Part shown: piece by piece, positions 1-8,798 of the stretch | Layout: every line of letters starts with the position of its first letter | Numbering within the stretch: the stretch's first letter is position 1 | Origin: an uncultured Chitinophagaceae bacterium | GTDB taxonomy: Bacteria > Bacteroidota > Bacteroidia > Chitinophagales > Chitinophagaceae | Reading direction: 5' to 3' | NCBI GenBank assembly: GCA_903881425.1 | Contig: CAIRTF010000039.1 | Location: 1-58,628, forward strand | Length of the DNA: 58,628 nucleotides | The notes under the pieces: model-generated | What the model saw: the letters and a program-made list of their open reading frames with translations, nothing else | The model's database searches: none | What the model was told of the DNA's origin: nothing | Position numbers and translations under genes: made by a program

Positions 1-141
1 GCTATGCTTGCGGCTTTGCCCATCTCAGCATTTGTATCGAATGCATTTTTATATCCCAAGCGCTCTTTGTTTCCCAATTTGCTCTTGATTATTGCATTAA
101 TAATTATTATCCACAATAATTGGTTACTCATCCAAATTTAA
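1..141 (+). CDS. C-terminal fragment of a probable membrane protein
   Basis: Frame 1 is open from the first base to a TAA at 139-141, so this is probably the last 46 residues of a gene that begins outside the window. The peptide has a hydrophobic stretch, a short basic loop (YPKRS), then a second strongly hydrophobic segment rich in Leu and Ile before a short tail, which resembles the end of a polytopic inner-membrane protein. I do not recognise the family. The purQ gene follows 47 bases later on the same strand. A random open frame of this length is possible, so confidence is moderate. Confidence 0.45.
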   Translation, partial: AMLAALPISAFVSNAFLYPKRSLFPNLLLIIALIIIIHNNWLLIQI

Positions 142-163
142 AGTTCAGAATATCTTACTGCGT

Positions 164-171
164 TAACTTTG
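164..171 (+). promoter_or_regulatory. Possible -7 box of purQ promoter
   Basis: TAACTTTG matches the Bacteroidota -7 consensus TAnnTTTG and lies 17 bases before the purQ ATG. No good TTTG -33 element is seen at the expected distance, so this is tentative. Confidence 0.35.
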
Positions 172-188
172 ACACTTAATATTTGATT

Positions 189-848
189 ATGAAATATGGC
201 GTTGTTGTTTTTCCGGGTTCTAATTGCGATAGAGACATGCAAGATGCTTTGCAAAATGATTTAGGAAAAGAAGTAGTGATGTTATGGCATAAGGATAAAG
301 ACATTAGAATGTTTACTACTAATGATTGTATTGTGTTGCCCGGTGGATTTTCTTACGGCGATTATTTACGATGTGGTGCCATTGCAAGATTTAGTCCGAT
401 GATGCAAAGCGTTATTGATTTTGCCAATAAAGGCGGAAAAGTATTAGGTGTATGTAACGGTTTTCAAATTTTATGTGAAAGCCATTTATTACCCGGCGCA
501 CTATTACAAAATGCCAATCAACAATTTATCTGTAAAAACGTTTTTATAAAGAATGATACATCAACGGCATTAAAAATACCCATTGCACATGGTGAAGGGA
601 GATATTATGCTGATGAAGTAACATTGAATGATTTAGAAAAAAATAACCAGATCATTTTTCATTATTGTGATGAAACCGGAAAGATTGATATGACAGCAAA
701 TCCAAATGGTGCTGTAAGGAATATTGCCGGCATTCGTAATAAAGAAGGAAATGTTTTTGGAATGATGCCTCATCCGGAAAGAGCAACTTCTAAAGCATTG
801 AATAATATAGACGGACTAAAAGTATTTCAGTTATTAGAATTGAATTAA
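189..848 (+). CDS. purQ: Phosphoribosylformylglycinamidine synthase, glutaminase subunit PurQ
   Basis: PurQ hydrolyses glutamine and hands ammonia to PurL in the fourth step of de novo purine synthesis, in the cytoplasm. The 219-residue protein has the class I amidotransferase layout: N-terminal VVFPGSNCDRD, the nucleophile in GVCNGFQ (Cys near residue 89) and the His/Glu pair in PHPERA (about 195-197). The length is that of the small PurQ which works with a separate PurL and PurS. The ATG at 189 is preferred over the in-frame TTG at 183 because MKYGVVVFPG is the usual family start. Neither purL nor purS is adjacent. Confidence 0.95.
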   Translation: MKYGVVVFPGSNCDRDMQDALQNDLGKEVVMLWHKDKDIRMFTTNDCIVLPGGFSYGDYLRCGAIARFSPMMQSVIDFANKGGKVLGVCNGFQILCESHLLPGALLQNANQQFICKNVFIKNDTSTALKIPIAHGEGRYYADEVTLNDLEKNNQIIFHYCDETGKIDMTANPNGAVRNIAGIRNKEGNVFGMMPHPERATSKALNNIDGLKVFQLLELN

Positions 849-906
849 CATTTCGTCAACAAGCATTCTGTTCAAATTAGAATCAATTTGTAAAATAAAA
901 TCTCGT

Positions 907-1359
907 ATGAAAAAATTATTCATCATCGCATGCATCGCTATTACTTGCATAAATTTATCTGCTCAAAAAATAGATCCTGTTAATTGGAAGTTTGAAGCAA
1001 AAAAGAAAACAGCTAACGAATACGAGATCGTTGCAACCGCAACTGTTGCAGAGCCTTGGCATATTTATTCTCAGAATACCGGAAAAGGTGGACCAATTGC
1101 CACTTCGTTTTCTTTCGCCAGAAATCCTCTGATTCAATTGAATAATAAATTGAAGGAGAATGGTAAATTAGAAAAAGTATATGACAAAAATTTCAAGACC
1201 GATGTTTTGTTTTATGCAAATTCAGTTGTGTTTACACAAACTGCAAAAGTGAAAGGAAATATTAAAACAAATGTTTCGGGTACAGTTGAATATATGGTTT
1301 GTAATGATGAACAATGCTTGCCTCCTGTAAAAAAATCATTTAATATTCAATTGCAGTAA
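907..1359 (+). CDS. Secreted DsbD N-domain-like thiol protein
   Basis: This 150-residue protein starts with a signal peptide (MKKLFIIACIAITC, cleavage probably near SAQ) and then consists of one domain resembling the periplasmic N-terminal domain of DsbD. Landmarks are EPWHIYSQ and, near the C-terminus, CNDEQCLPP, a CxxxxC pair that is probably the redox-active disulfide. It lies 10 bases before a full-length DsbD homologue whose own N-domain is clearly related but lacks both cysteines. The likely role is to pass electrons from the DsbD core to periplasmic partners. The family link is established knowledge; the division of labour is inference. Confidence 0.8.
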   Translation: MKKLFIIACIAITCINLSAQKIDPVNWKFEAKKKTANEYEIVATATVAEPWHIYSQNTGKGGPIATSFSFARNPLIQLNNKLKENGKLEKVYDKNFKTDVLFYANSVVFTQTAKVKGNIKTNVSGTVEYMVCNDEQCLPPVKKSFNIQLQ

Positions 1360-1369
1360 AGAGCATTCA

Positions 1370-3313
1370 ATGAAAAAATTTTCTCTTAGTGTAATTATAA
1401 TTTTTACTGCAGCTTTTTGTTTTGCTCAAACTAAGCCTGTAAATTTTTCTATCAAGACGAAACGTATTGATAATGGTGTTTACGAATTAACCGCTATCGC
1501 TCAAATGCAAGACGGGTGGCATTTATACGGTATCAATCCAACTGTTGAAGGATTGGAATCTGTAAAATTTTCCTTTGATGATGAAAATGTAAAAGCAATC
1601 AATGAGCTTTCTTTTAATCATCCTTCACAAGTAATTACCGATCCTATTTGGGATAATAAAAAAGTAAATGTTTTTATCCATTCGGTTGAGATCAAACAAT
1701 CCATAAAAATTAATGGTGTTATTCCTTCTTCTTTAAAAATAACTGTCAATGCAAATGTCGGGCAAGGCAAAGATCAATTTCAAATTGTTGAACAAATTAT
1801 CGATGTAAAATTAGAAGGCGGAGTAGAAGCGAATATTAATTCAATCAAATTAAGTTCTGTTGATATTAATCATCCGATAAATGATTGCGGAAAAAAAAAT
1901 AATATCAAGAGCAGTGGTTTTTTATCTATTTTCTTTTTAGGTTTTTTAGGCGGATTGATTGCATTACTTACACCATGCGTGTTTCCGATGATTCCGGTTA
2001 CCGTTTCTTTCTTTACAAAACGTGCCAAGAACAAAAAGCAAGGTATTAAGAATGGCGTATTGTATGGCTTGTTTATTTTTTTGATTTATTTATTGGCCAG
2101 TATTCCTTTTCACATTTTAGGAAATGTTCAACCTGAAATTTTCAATAATATTTCTACCAATGCATGGTTAAATATTATTTTCTTTATCATCTTTATTGTA
2201 TTTGCCATTTCTTTCTTTGGCTATTTTGAAATTACCTTACCAAGCAATGTGGCTAATAAAGCAGATTCAAAAAGTGGACTAGGAAGTATTGGCGGCATAT
2301 TTTTTATGGCATTAACATTGGCCATCGTTTCTTTTTCTTGCACTGGTCCAATATTGGGTTCTTTATTAGTAGGTTCATTAAGTGGTGGTGCATGGCAGTT
2401 AACCAGCGGCTTAGCTGGTTTTGGTTTAGCATTGGCATTACCTTTTGCATTGTTTGCCATCTTTCCAAATTGGTTACATTCATTGCCAAAAAGTGGTGGT
2501 TGGTTAGATACTGTTAAAAAAGTATTGGCATTCGCAGAATTGGCTTTGGCTTTTAAATTTTTATCGAATGCAGATTTGGTAATGCATTGGGGCATTTTAA
2601 AAAGAGAAATATTTTTTGGTGTTTGGATATTGATTGGAGTAGGATTGACATTATATCTTTTTGGCTTACTTCGTTTGCCACATGATTTTAAAGGAATGAA
2701 AATAAGTAGCGGAAGAAAATTATTGGGCACACTTGCATTGTTATTTACTTTGTATTTGATTCCCGGGGTTACACAAACAAAATATGCTAATCTTCAATTA
2801 CTCAGCGGATTCCCGCCACCACTGCATTACAGCGTATATGGAAAAGATAACGTGATTGGAAAAGGATTGGAAGCAAATGTGATGAATGATTATAATAAAG
2901 CTTTACAATTAGCCAAAGAGCAACATAAACCATTGTTGATAGATTTTACCGGATGGGCTTGTGTGAATTGCAGAAAGATGGAAGAAAACGTTTGGACGCA
3001 ACCGGAAGTGTATGATTATATTAAGCAACATTATATTTTAGTTTCATTATATGTAGATGATAAAGAAAAATTAGTTATTCAACAACGCATCAATAATTAC
3101 AAAACAAAAGACGGTAATTTAAAAGATATCATTTCGGTAGGCGATAAATGGGCAACATTTCAATCAGAAAATTTTAATCAGGTAACACAACCTTTGTATG
3201 TGATTTTAAATAATGAACAACAATTACTGAATAATCCTGTTGGTTATACACCGGATGCGAAAGAATACAAAGCATGGCTGCAATGCGGTAAAGAAACATT
3301 TGATAAGAAATAA
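1370..3313 (+). CDS. dsbD: Thiol:disulfide interchange protein, DsbD family
   Basis: This 647-residue inner-membrane protein moves reducing power from cytoplasmic thioredoxin to the periplasm. In order it has a signal peptide (to about residue 20, FCFAQ), a DsbD N-domain (20-150), a polytopic membrane domain (about 180-470) and a C-terminal thioredoxin-like domain. The membrane domain carries the two expected cysteines in TPCVFPM (near 202) and FSCTGP (near 322). The C-domain has a CVNC active site near 530. The N-domain keeps the fold signature DGWHLYG but has Gly and Gln where the upstream protein has its CxxxxC cysteines. It is co-directional with that gene and ends at a strong terminator. 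Confidence 0.9.
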   Translation: MKKFSLSVIIIFTAAFCFAQTKPVNFSIKTKRIDNGVYELTAIAQMQDGWHLYGINPTVEGLESVKFSFDDENVKAINELSFNHPSQVITDPIWDNKKVNVFIHSVEIKQSIKINGVIPSSLKITVNANVGQGKDQFQIVEQIIDVKLEGGVEANINSIKLSSVDINHPINDCGKKNNIKSSGFLSIFFLGFLGGLIALLTPCVFPMIPVTVSFFTKRAKNKKQGIKNGVLYGLFIFLIYLLASIPFHILGNVQPEIFNNISTNAWLNIIFFIIFIVFAISFFGYFEITLPSNVANKADSKSGLGSIGGIFFMALTLAIVSFSCTGPILGSLLVGSLSGGAWQLTSGLAGFGLALALPFALFAIFPNWLHSLPKSGGWLDTVKKVLAFAELALAFKFLSNADLVMHWGILKREIFFGVWILIGVGLTLYLFGLLRLPHDFKGMKISSGRKLLGTLALLFTLYLIPGVTQTKYANLQLLSGFPPPLHYSVYGKDNVIGKGLEANVMNDYNKALQLAKEQHKPLLIDFTGWACVNCRKMEENVWTQPEVYDYIKQHYILVSLYVDDKEKLVIQQRINNYKTKDGNLKDIISVGDKWATFQSENFNQVTQPLYVILNNEQQLLNNPVGYTPDAKEYKAWLQCGKETFDKK

Positions 3314-3345
3314 AAAAATCCCTTCGAAAGAAGGGATTTTTGTTT
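3314..3345 (+). terminator. Rho-independent terminator after dsbD
   Basis: A perfect hairpin AATCCCTTC-GAAA-GAAGGGATT is followed by a T run. It begins directly after the dsbD stop codon. The A run on the 5' side means it may also work for the convergent sigma-factor gene. Confidence 0.9.
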
Positions 3346-3347
3346 GG

Positions 3348-3398
3348 TTGTCATCCTGCAATGATGTTGGCAAACAATCGTAGTTTGCAGAATGACAA
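3348..3398. repeat. Imperfect inverted repeat between dsbD and sigma gene
   Basis: TTGTCATCCTGCAA (3348-3361) is repeated in inverted form as TTGCAGAATGACAA (3385-3398) with one mismatch, around a 23-base loop. It sits between convergent genes. It could be a transcript-end structure for the sigma-factor gene or a small dispersed repeat; no second copy was seen here. Confidence 0.6.
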
Positions 3399-3412
3399 TT
3401 TGGTCTTCACTA

Positions 3413-3991
3413 TTATAAAACTATTTGATTCTCTACCATCATCTTTCTCAAATTAATTAATCCATAACGCATTCTTCCCAAAGCCGTATTAATGCTGGTG
3501 TTGGTGATGGTGGCAATTTCTTTAAAACTCATATCAGCATAATGTCTTAATACAATTACTTCGCGTTGCTCTTCGGGTAACAATTCCAACATCTTTCTAA
3601 TTTTATCATGACTTTGTCCTTGTACCATTTTAGTATCAGCACTTTCACTGTTCACATTGATCATTTCAAAAATATCCTTGTCTTCGCTGTGAATAATTTT
3701 GGTACGTTTTGCTTTTCTAAAATAATCTACACATAAATTATGAGAGATGCGTAATGCCCATTGAATAAATTTACCTTCTTCATTATAGCGATTGTTACGA
3801 AGTGTATCGATTACTTTTATAAATACCTCCTGAAAAAGATCTTCGGCCAAATGCCTGTCTTTTACCAAAAAGAAAATGGAAGAGAATATTTTCTCTTTGT
3901 AACGATTGATTAAAATTTCAAGTGCTTGATGGTTGCCTTCTTGAAATGAACGGATCAAATCCGTATCCAACGCTTGTTGTAGCGGTTTCAT
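3413..3991 (-). CDS. RNA polymerase ECF-type sigma-70 factor
   Basis: The 192-residue protein has the two domains of group 4 sigma factors. Region 2 contains AEDLFQEVFIKVI (about 50-62) and a DNA-melting segment with WALRISHNLCVDYFRK; region 4 has LPEEQREVIVLRHYADMSFKEIA and a helix-turn-helix ending in ALGRMRYGLINLRKMM. It should direct core polymerase to a small alternative regulon. No anti-sigma factor or membrane sensor gene lies next to it, so its trigger is not visible. Both neighbours are on the other strand, so it is probably transcribed alone. Confidence 0.9.
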   Translation of the reverse strand: MKPLQQALDTDLIRSFQEGNHQALEILINRYKEKIFSSIFFLVKDRHLAEDLFQEVFIKVIDTLRNNRYNEEGKFIQWALRISHNLCVDYFRKAKRTKIIHSEDKDIFEMINVNSESADTKMVQGQSHDKIRKMLELLPEEQREVIVLRHYADMSFKEIATITNTSINTALGRMRYGLINLRKMMVENQIVL

Positions 3992-4243
3992 AGTAGTAAG
4001 GTTTTTTGAAAAACTTCAAAAATGATAGGATACTTGGATTACGGATAATTGAAATTATTGTATGGCGGATTAAACGATCTGCGTGACGATGAACTTCAAT
4101 TACGTTTTGAAATTAATCATGTTTTAATGTTACACAAACTTTAACAGGCATTGTTGAAAAATATAAAACTTGTTTGCGGATATCCACATTTTTTCTTCTT
4201 TCGCAGAACTTAAAGCAGAATATTCTGTTTATTTGTTACAGCT

Positions 4244-7084
4244 ATGGCAACAAAAGCAATTTCTAAAAAACAAACTTCTTCTGTTACTTCAAACAATATT
4301 ATTGTTAAAGGTGCCCGTACACATAATTTAAAAAATGTGGATGTTGAATTTCCGCGGAACAAATTAATTGTTGTAACAGGTGTAAGTGGAAGTGGTAAAT
4401 CTTCCTTAACTATTGATACATTATTTGCAGAAGGTCAACGTCGTTATGCCGAAAGTTTAAGTGCTTATGCTCGTCAGTTCATGGCAAGAATGGTTAAACC
4501 GGATGTTGATTATATCAAAGGATTGTGTCCGGCCATTGCCATCGAACAAAAAGTTATTACACGTACACCAAGAAGTACAGTTGGCAGCATGACGGAGATA
4601 TATGATTATTTAAGATTATTGTTTGCAAGAATAGGTAAAACCATTTCACCTATCAGTGGAAGAGAAGTAAAGAAAGATGATGTGAGCGATGTAGTGAACG
4701 CGATTAAAAATTTCAAAGCAGGAACGAAAGTAGTGATATTGGTTCCATTTAAACAACATGCAAATCGTGCAGTGAAAGAAGAGTTGAATATATTAATGCA
4801 GAAAGGATTTAGCAGGTTGTATGTTCATAGAATGTCAGATGACAGAAAACAGATGACAGAAATTTTAAGGATTGAAGACCTGTTAGAAATAAGTGAAAAA
4901 GAATTAAATAAAAATCTGTCATCAGTTATCTTAGGTCAGTCATCTTATATATTGATCGACAGAATTGTTACAAAAGATTTTGAAGAAGATGACCTGCATC
5001 GATTAAGTGATTCGATCGATACTGCTTTTTACGAAGGCGAAGGTGAAATGTTTATTGAAGTGGATGAAAATCAATTTATTCATTTCAGTAATAAGTTTGA
5101 AGCAGACGGACTTCAGTTTGAGGAACCGGTGCCCAATTTATTTTCATTCAATAATCCTTTTGGTGCTTGCCCAACTTGCGAAGGATTTAGTCAGGTCTTA
5201 GGTATAGACGAAGATCTTGTTATTCCAGATAGAAGATTGAGTATTTACGAAAATGCAGTGGCGCCTTGGAAAGGAGAGAAGTTAAGTTGGTGGAAAGACA
5301 ATTTTATTAAGCATGCAAAAGGCTTTCCGATACATAAACCGATTGCAGATTTAAGTAAAGAACAATATCAACAATTATGGAATGGTATTGATAAAGCTTA
5401 TGGTATTCACGATTTTTTTAAAGAAGTAGAACAGAATCTATATAAAGTTCAGTATCGCGTATTGTTAAGTCGTTATCGTGGCAGAACCACTTGTACTGAT
5501 TGCCATGGTTATCGTTTGCGCAAAGAGGCATTGTATGTAAAAGTGAATGATAAACATATTGGTGAATTATGCGAATGGCAAGTAAAAGATGTAAAAGTTT
5601 GGTTTGATGGTTTGCAATTAAGTGAACATGATGCACAAGTAGCGAAAAGAATTTTGATTGAAGTGCATCAACGTTTACAAACATTGATCGATGTTGGTTT
5701 GGGTTATCTTACGTTGAATCGTTTGGCTAATTCTTTAAGTGGTGGTGAAAGCCAACGCATACAACTCACACGAAGCTTGGGTTCTAACTTAACCAACTCA
5801 TTATATATTTTAGATGAACCATCTATTGGTTTGCATTCAAGAGATACAGAAAGATTGATTGCTGTTTTAAAAAACCTTCGCGATTTAGGTAACACTGTTG
5901 TGGTTGTAGAACATGATGAAATGATGATGCGTGAAGCAGATCATATTATTGATATGGGTCCATTGGCTTCTCATTTAGGCGGGGAAGTAATTGCAGAAGG
6001 TAATTATGATGAAATTATTGCTAATCCAAAAAGCTTGACCGGGAAATATTTAAATGGTGAATTAAGTATTGATGCACCAAAAAATATTCGTAAGTGGAAT
6101 AGAAGCATTACAGTCGAAGGTGCTCAGCAAAATAATTTGCAAAATATTACTGTTGAATTTCCATTGAATCTATTGTGCGTAGTAAGTGGCGTAAGCGGCA
6201 GTGGTAAAACAACTTTAGTAAAACAAATTTTATATCCCGCACTAAAAAAATTTAAAGGCGAGTTTGCTGATAAAGTTGGACATCATAAAAACATTACAGG
6301 AGATGTAGACTATATTTCACAAATTGAATTGATCGATCAAAATCCTATCGGTAAATCGTCACGCAGTAATCCGATTACTTATGTTAAAGCGTATGATGAG
6401 ATCAGAGATTTATTTTCTAAACAACCACTTTCAAAGATTCGCGGTTTTCAACCAAAACATTTTTCTTTCAATGTTGATGGTGGTAGATGCGATACTTGTA
6501 AGGGTGAAGGGGAACAAATTATTGAAATGCAATTTTTGGCTGATGTGCATTTGACTTGCGAAGTATGTGGTGGTAAGCGTTTTAAAGAAGAAGTGATCGA
6601 AGTGAAGTATAAAAATAAAAGCGTGCATGATGTTTTGGAAATGAGTGTGGATGAAGCCATTGATTTTTTTGCTGAGGAAAAAAATATAGTAAAAGCTATT
6701 CAGCCATTGCAGGATGTAGGTTTGGGATACATTAAACTCGGGCAATCCTCTGATACTTTATCAGGCGGTGAAGCGCAACGTGTTAAGCTGGCTTCATTTC
6801 TTGGCAAAGGAAAAGGTCATGGGCATGTTTTATTTATTTTTGATGAGCCTACAACAGGTTTACATTTTCATGATATTAAAAAGTTATTGTCCTCTTTTAA
6901 TGCATTAATAGAGCAAGGCCATTCGTTAATTGTGATCGAGCATAATACAGATGTAATTAAAAGTGCCGATTGGGTAATTGATTTAGGTCCAGAAGCCGGT
7001 GATGCAGGTGGTAATCTGGTTTTTGCAGGAATTCCTAAAGAGTTAAAAAAAATAAAACAAAGTCATACCGCTAAATTTTTATAG
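4244..7084 (+). CDS. uvrA: Excinuclease ABC subunit A
   Basis: UvrA is the damage-sensing ATPase of nucleotide excision repair; as a dimer it loads UvrB on lesions. The 946-residue length is standard. Two ABC ATPase halves are visible: Walker A GVSGSGKSS (46-54) and GVSGSGKTT (near 649), with signatures LSGGESQRIQL and LSGGEAQRVKL. A zinc module is seen as CDTC...CEVC with 19-20 residues between the pairs, and further CxxC pairs occur in the first half (CPTC, CTDC). The bactofilin gene follows after 35 bases. A weak promoter-like element (TTTG at 4173, imperfect -7 near 4196) lies upstream. Confidence 0.97.
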   Translation: MATKAISKKQTSSVTSNNIIVKGARTHNLKNVDVEFPRNKLIVVTGVSGSGKSSLTIDTLFAEGQRRYAESLSAYARQFMARMVKPDVDYIKGLCPAIAIEQKVITRTPRSTVGSMTEIYDYLRLLFARIGKTISPISGREVKKDDVSDVVNAIKNFKAGTKVVILVPFKQHANRAVKEELNILMQKGFSRLYVHRMSDDRKQMTEILRIEDLLEISEKELNKNLSSVILGQSSYILIDRIVTKDFEEDDLHRLSDSIDTAFYEGEGEMFIEVDENQFIHFSNKFEADGLQFEEPVPNLFSFNNPFGACPTCEGFSQVLGIDEDLVIPDRRLSIYENAVAPWKGEKLSWWKDNFIKHAKGFPIHKPIADLSKEQYQQLWNGIDKAYGIHDFFKEVEQNLYKVQYRVLLSRYRGRTTCTDCHGYRLRKEALYVKVNDKHIGELCEWQVKDVKVWFDGLQLSEHDAQVAKRILIEVHQRLQTLIDVGLGYLTLNRLANSLSGGESQRIQLTRSLGSNLTNSLYILDEPSIGLHSRDTERLIAVLKNLRDLGNTVVVVEHDEMMMREADHIIDMGPLASHLGGEVIAEGNYDEIIANPKSLTGKYLNGELSIDAPKNIRKWNRSITVEGAQQNNLQNITVEFPLNLLCVVSGVSGSGKTTLVKQILYPALKKFKGEFADKVGHHKNITGDVDYISQIELIDQNPIGKSSRSNPITYVKAYDEIRDLFSKQPLSKIRGFQPKHFSFNVDGGRCDTCKGEGEQIIEMQFLADVHLTCEVCGGKRFKEEVIEVKYKNKSVHDVLEMSVDEAIDFFAEEKNIVKAIQPLQDVGLGYIKLGQSSDTLSGGEAQRVKLASFLGKGKGHGHVLFIFDEPTTGLHFHDIKKLLSSFNALIEQGHSLIVIEHNTDVIKSADWVIDLGPEAGDAGGNLVFAGIPKELKKIKQSHTAKFL

Positions 7085-7119
7085 ATTAGTTCTTTGAAAA
7101 TTTTATTTGTACATTAGTT

Positions 7120-7515
7120 ATGAAAATATTTAACAAAAACGAAATATTAAAAGAGGATGATATGCAAGTGAATGTTCCCGATAATCAAGTGATGACTTAT
7201 GCCAGCTATATTAGTTATGGCTGTCGTTATATTGGTAATATTGAAGGCGATTCGAATATTAAGATTGATGGAGAATTAGTTGGTGATATTACTTTAAAGG
7301 GAAACGTAAAGATTGGTGATAAAGGGAAAGTGGTGGGTAAAGTTTCAGTGACTTCGGGTGAAATTTTTGGTAAAGTGGAAGGTGATATTACTTGCAGTGA
7401 AACATTGGTATTACGCAAAGGATCTAATGTAAAAGGAAATATTACTTCCGGAAATATTTTAGTAGAAAGCGGTGCTTCGTTGAGTGGTGTTGTAAAAGTT
7501 GATTTTGCTTCTTAA
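7120..7515 (+). CDS. Bactofilin-type polymer-forming cytoskeletal protein
   Basis: This 131-residue protein has an about 85-residue beta-helical core of short repeats such as IEGDSNIKIDGELVGDITLKG, typical of bactofilins, which self-assemble into membrane-associated filaments that organise the envelope or cell-wall enzymes. Short flanking tails and no membrane segment also fit. An alternative ATG lies at 7162 (MQVNVPDN). It follows uvrA closely and ends at a terminator shared with a convergent second bactofilin-like gene. The family is confident; the cellular role here is unknown. Confidence 0.87.
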   Translation: MKIFNKNEILKEDDMQVNVPDNQVMTYASYISYGCRYIGNIEGDSNIKIDGELVGDITLKGNVKIGDKGKVVGKVSVTSGEIFGKVEGDITCSETLVLRKGSNVKGNITSGNILVESGASLSGVVKVDFAS

Positions 7516-7547
7516 TAGATTGATCAATAAAAATATTTCAATAAAAA

Positions 7548-7580
7548 AAAGAATGACCGATTAAAGTCATTCTTTTTTTA
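7548..7580. terminator. Bidirectional terminator between bactofilin genes
   Basis: The hairpin AAAGAATGAC...GTCATTCTTT has a run of A before it and a run of T after it, so it can terminate the + strand gene ending at 7515 and the - strand gene ending at 7600. Confidence 0.88.
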
Positions 7581-7599
7581 TTCAATCAGTTCTAAAATC

Positions 7600-8178
7600 T
7601 TATTCAGCTTTGGTTCTGGGCGATGAATTCTTTGCATTTAAATTATCCGTGAACAAATTAATAATCTTCGGTAAATTAACATCGGCAGCCAGTTTGGTGT
7701 TGATATCAATATCATTTAAAACAGCGTTGATTTGTTCAATGGTTGCATTATCAGGAACTGAAATAATACAATTCAAATTAGTATTATCATCATTCTCAAA
7801 TCTTTTGGTAAAGATTTTTCCAGTTATTTCGCATCCGTTTTTTGCAGATACTTTTCCGGTGCAATAAATATTGCCTACTAATTTTCCGCTGATGATCAAT
7901 TCAGAGCAAATCAAATCACCTTTAATTTCTGAGTGATCTTCTACAATAATTTTATCTTGAGAAAGTAATGTTCCGTGAAACTTACTTTCCACTTTAATTG
8001 GATGCTTTGTTTTAAAATTTGCTTCAATCATTACTTCTGTAGGAAGTAAGATTGGATTGCCGTTGCCATTGGTTGCTCTAATGTCATTCATCTGTGTTTC
8101 AGTTTTAGTGTTAGTAGTTTCTATAGAAATTATATTTTCTTCTTTAGATCTTTTTTTCGAAAAAAAACCATCCGTCAT
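7600..8178 (-). CDS. Second bactofilin-like protein
   Basis: The 192-residue product has a central stretch (roughly 65-135) with repeating strands such as IIVEDHSEIKGDLICSELIISGKLVGNIYC, the bactofilin-type beta-helix pattern. It also has an about 60-residue polar N-terminal region and a C-terminal extension ending in basic and polar residues. It is longer and more divergent than the copy at 7120-7515. Its start overlaps the end of the upstream hypothetical gene by 35 bases, suggesting translational coupling. The two probably act together; that is inference from position. Confidence 0.75.
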   Translation of the reverse strand: MTDGFFSKKRSKEENIISIETTNTKTETQMNDIRATNGNGNPILLPTEVMIEANFKTKHPIKVESKFHGTLLSQDKIIVEDHSEIKGDLICSELIISGKLVGNIYCTGKVSAKNGCEITGKIFTKRFENDDNTNLNCIISVPDNATIEQINAVLNDIDINTKLAADVNLPKIINLFTDNLNAKNSSPRTKAE

Positions 8179-8533
8179 AAGGTAAAAAATTTGAGATCGA
8201 ATATTTTTTAAATTCTATCACTTTTTCATTCTGCAAAAGTTTCAGATATAGTTTCTCATTTTCAGATCTATTGGGATTTTGCACAAAGATTCTGAAAGAT
8301 ATGGAGTCAATTTCTTTGCTAATGTAGATGATTTTTGAGTATTTATCTCCTTCTACCTGTATTTTCTGTGTTGTGTCAAATTCATCCAAATACCAAACCT
8401 CAAAATTGGTCTTAAATGAAGTTTCTATTAATATTTCAAGAAAATGGTCTCTTTCAATTTTTACGGGCTGCTTGAAAACCTTTTTAAGCCTTACTATTTT
8501 ATTTTTTAAATGCTGTAAATCAAATCCGGACAT
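8144..8533 (-). CDS. Hypothetical protein coupled to a bactofilin gene
   Basis: I do not recognise this 129-residue protein. It has no signal peptide or membrane helix. It begins with a short basic, possibly helical segment (LKNKIVRLKKVFKQ), continues with alternating hydrophobic and charged residues suggesting a beta-rich fold, and ends FFFEKKI. Its last 35 bases overlap the bactofilin-like gene downstream in another frame, so the pair is likely co-translated. The overlap and the undisturbed length are the main evidence that it is real. Confidence 0.65.
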   Translation of the reverse strand: MSGFDLQHLKNKIVRLKKVFKQPVKIERDHFLEILIETSFKTNFEVWYLDEFDTTQKIQVEGDKYSKIIYISKEIDSISFRIFVQNPNRSENEKLYLKLLQNEKVIEFKKYSISNFLPYDGWFFFEKKI

Positions 8534-8600
8534 ATTCTCCTGTTAGGTTTGCACTGTTTGAAATTAGTGTATTTTGATCAATTGAACTTTGCAACAGTAC

Positions 8601-8629
8601 AAAAAAAACTTCTTGCAACGCAAGAAGTT
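8601..8629 (-). terminator. Terminator of the tRNA-Gln transcript
   Basis: On the - strand the hairpin AACTTCTTGC-GTT-GCAAGAAGTT is followed by eight T, 12 bases after the tRNA 3' end. Confidence 0.9.
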
Positions 8630-8640
8630 CTGTGATTGTG

Positions 8641-8711
8641 TTGGGTTACTAGGATTCGAACCTAGACAGACAGAATCAAAATCTGTAGTGCTACCGTTAC
8701 ACCATAACCCA
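8641..8711 (-). tRNA. tRNA-Gln(TTG)
   Basis: The - strand folds into a complete cloverleaf: acceptor TGGGTTA/TAACCCA with discriminator A, anticodon stem ACAGA/TCTGT around the loop holding TTG, and T-arm CTAGG/CCTAG with TTCGAAT. The 3' CCA is not encoded. It has its own promoter and terminator. Confidence 0.96.
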
Positions 8712-8743
8712 ATCCTTTGTATAATCATTGCTGATTTGGGCTG

Positions 8744-8775
8744 CAAAAATAGGGGTGGACATAAAATGTACCAAA
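8744..8775 (-). promoter_or_regulatory. Promoter of tRNA-Gln
   Basis: On the - strand TTTG (8772-8775) and TATTTTTG (8744-8751) are separated by 20 bases, a full match to the Bacteroidota TTTG-N19-21-TAnnTTTG promoter, 32 bases before the tRNA 5' end. Confidence 0.8.
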
Positions 8776-8798
8776 ACTTTTTACTATTCAACTGTAAT

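Noticed and set aside
2221-2730. 169-codon reverse frame inside dsbD
   Set aside because: It is antisense to the membrane domain of DsbD; its Lys/Asn/Pro-rich sequence mirrors the hydrophobic codons on the + strand. No independent support.
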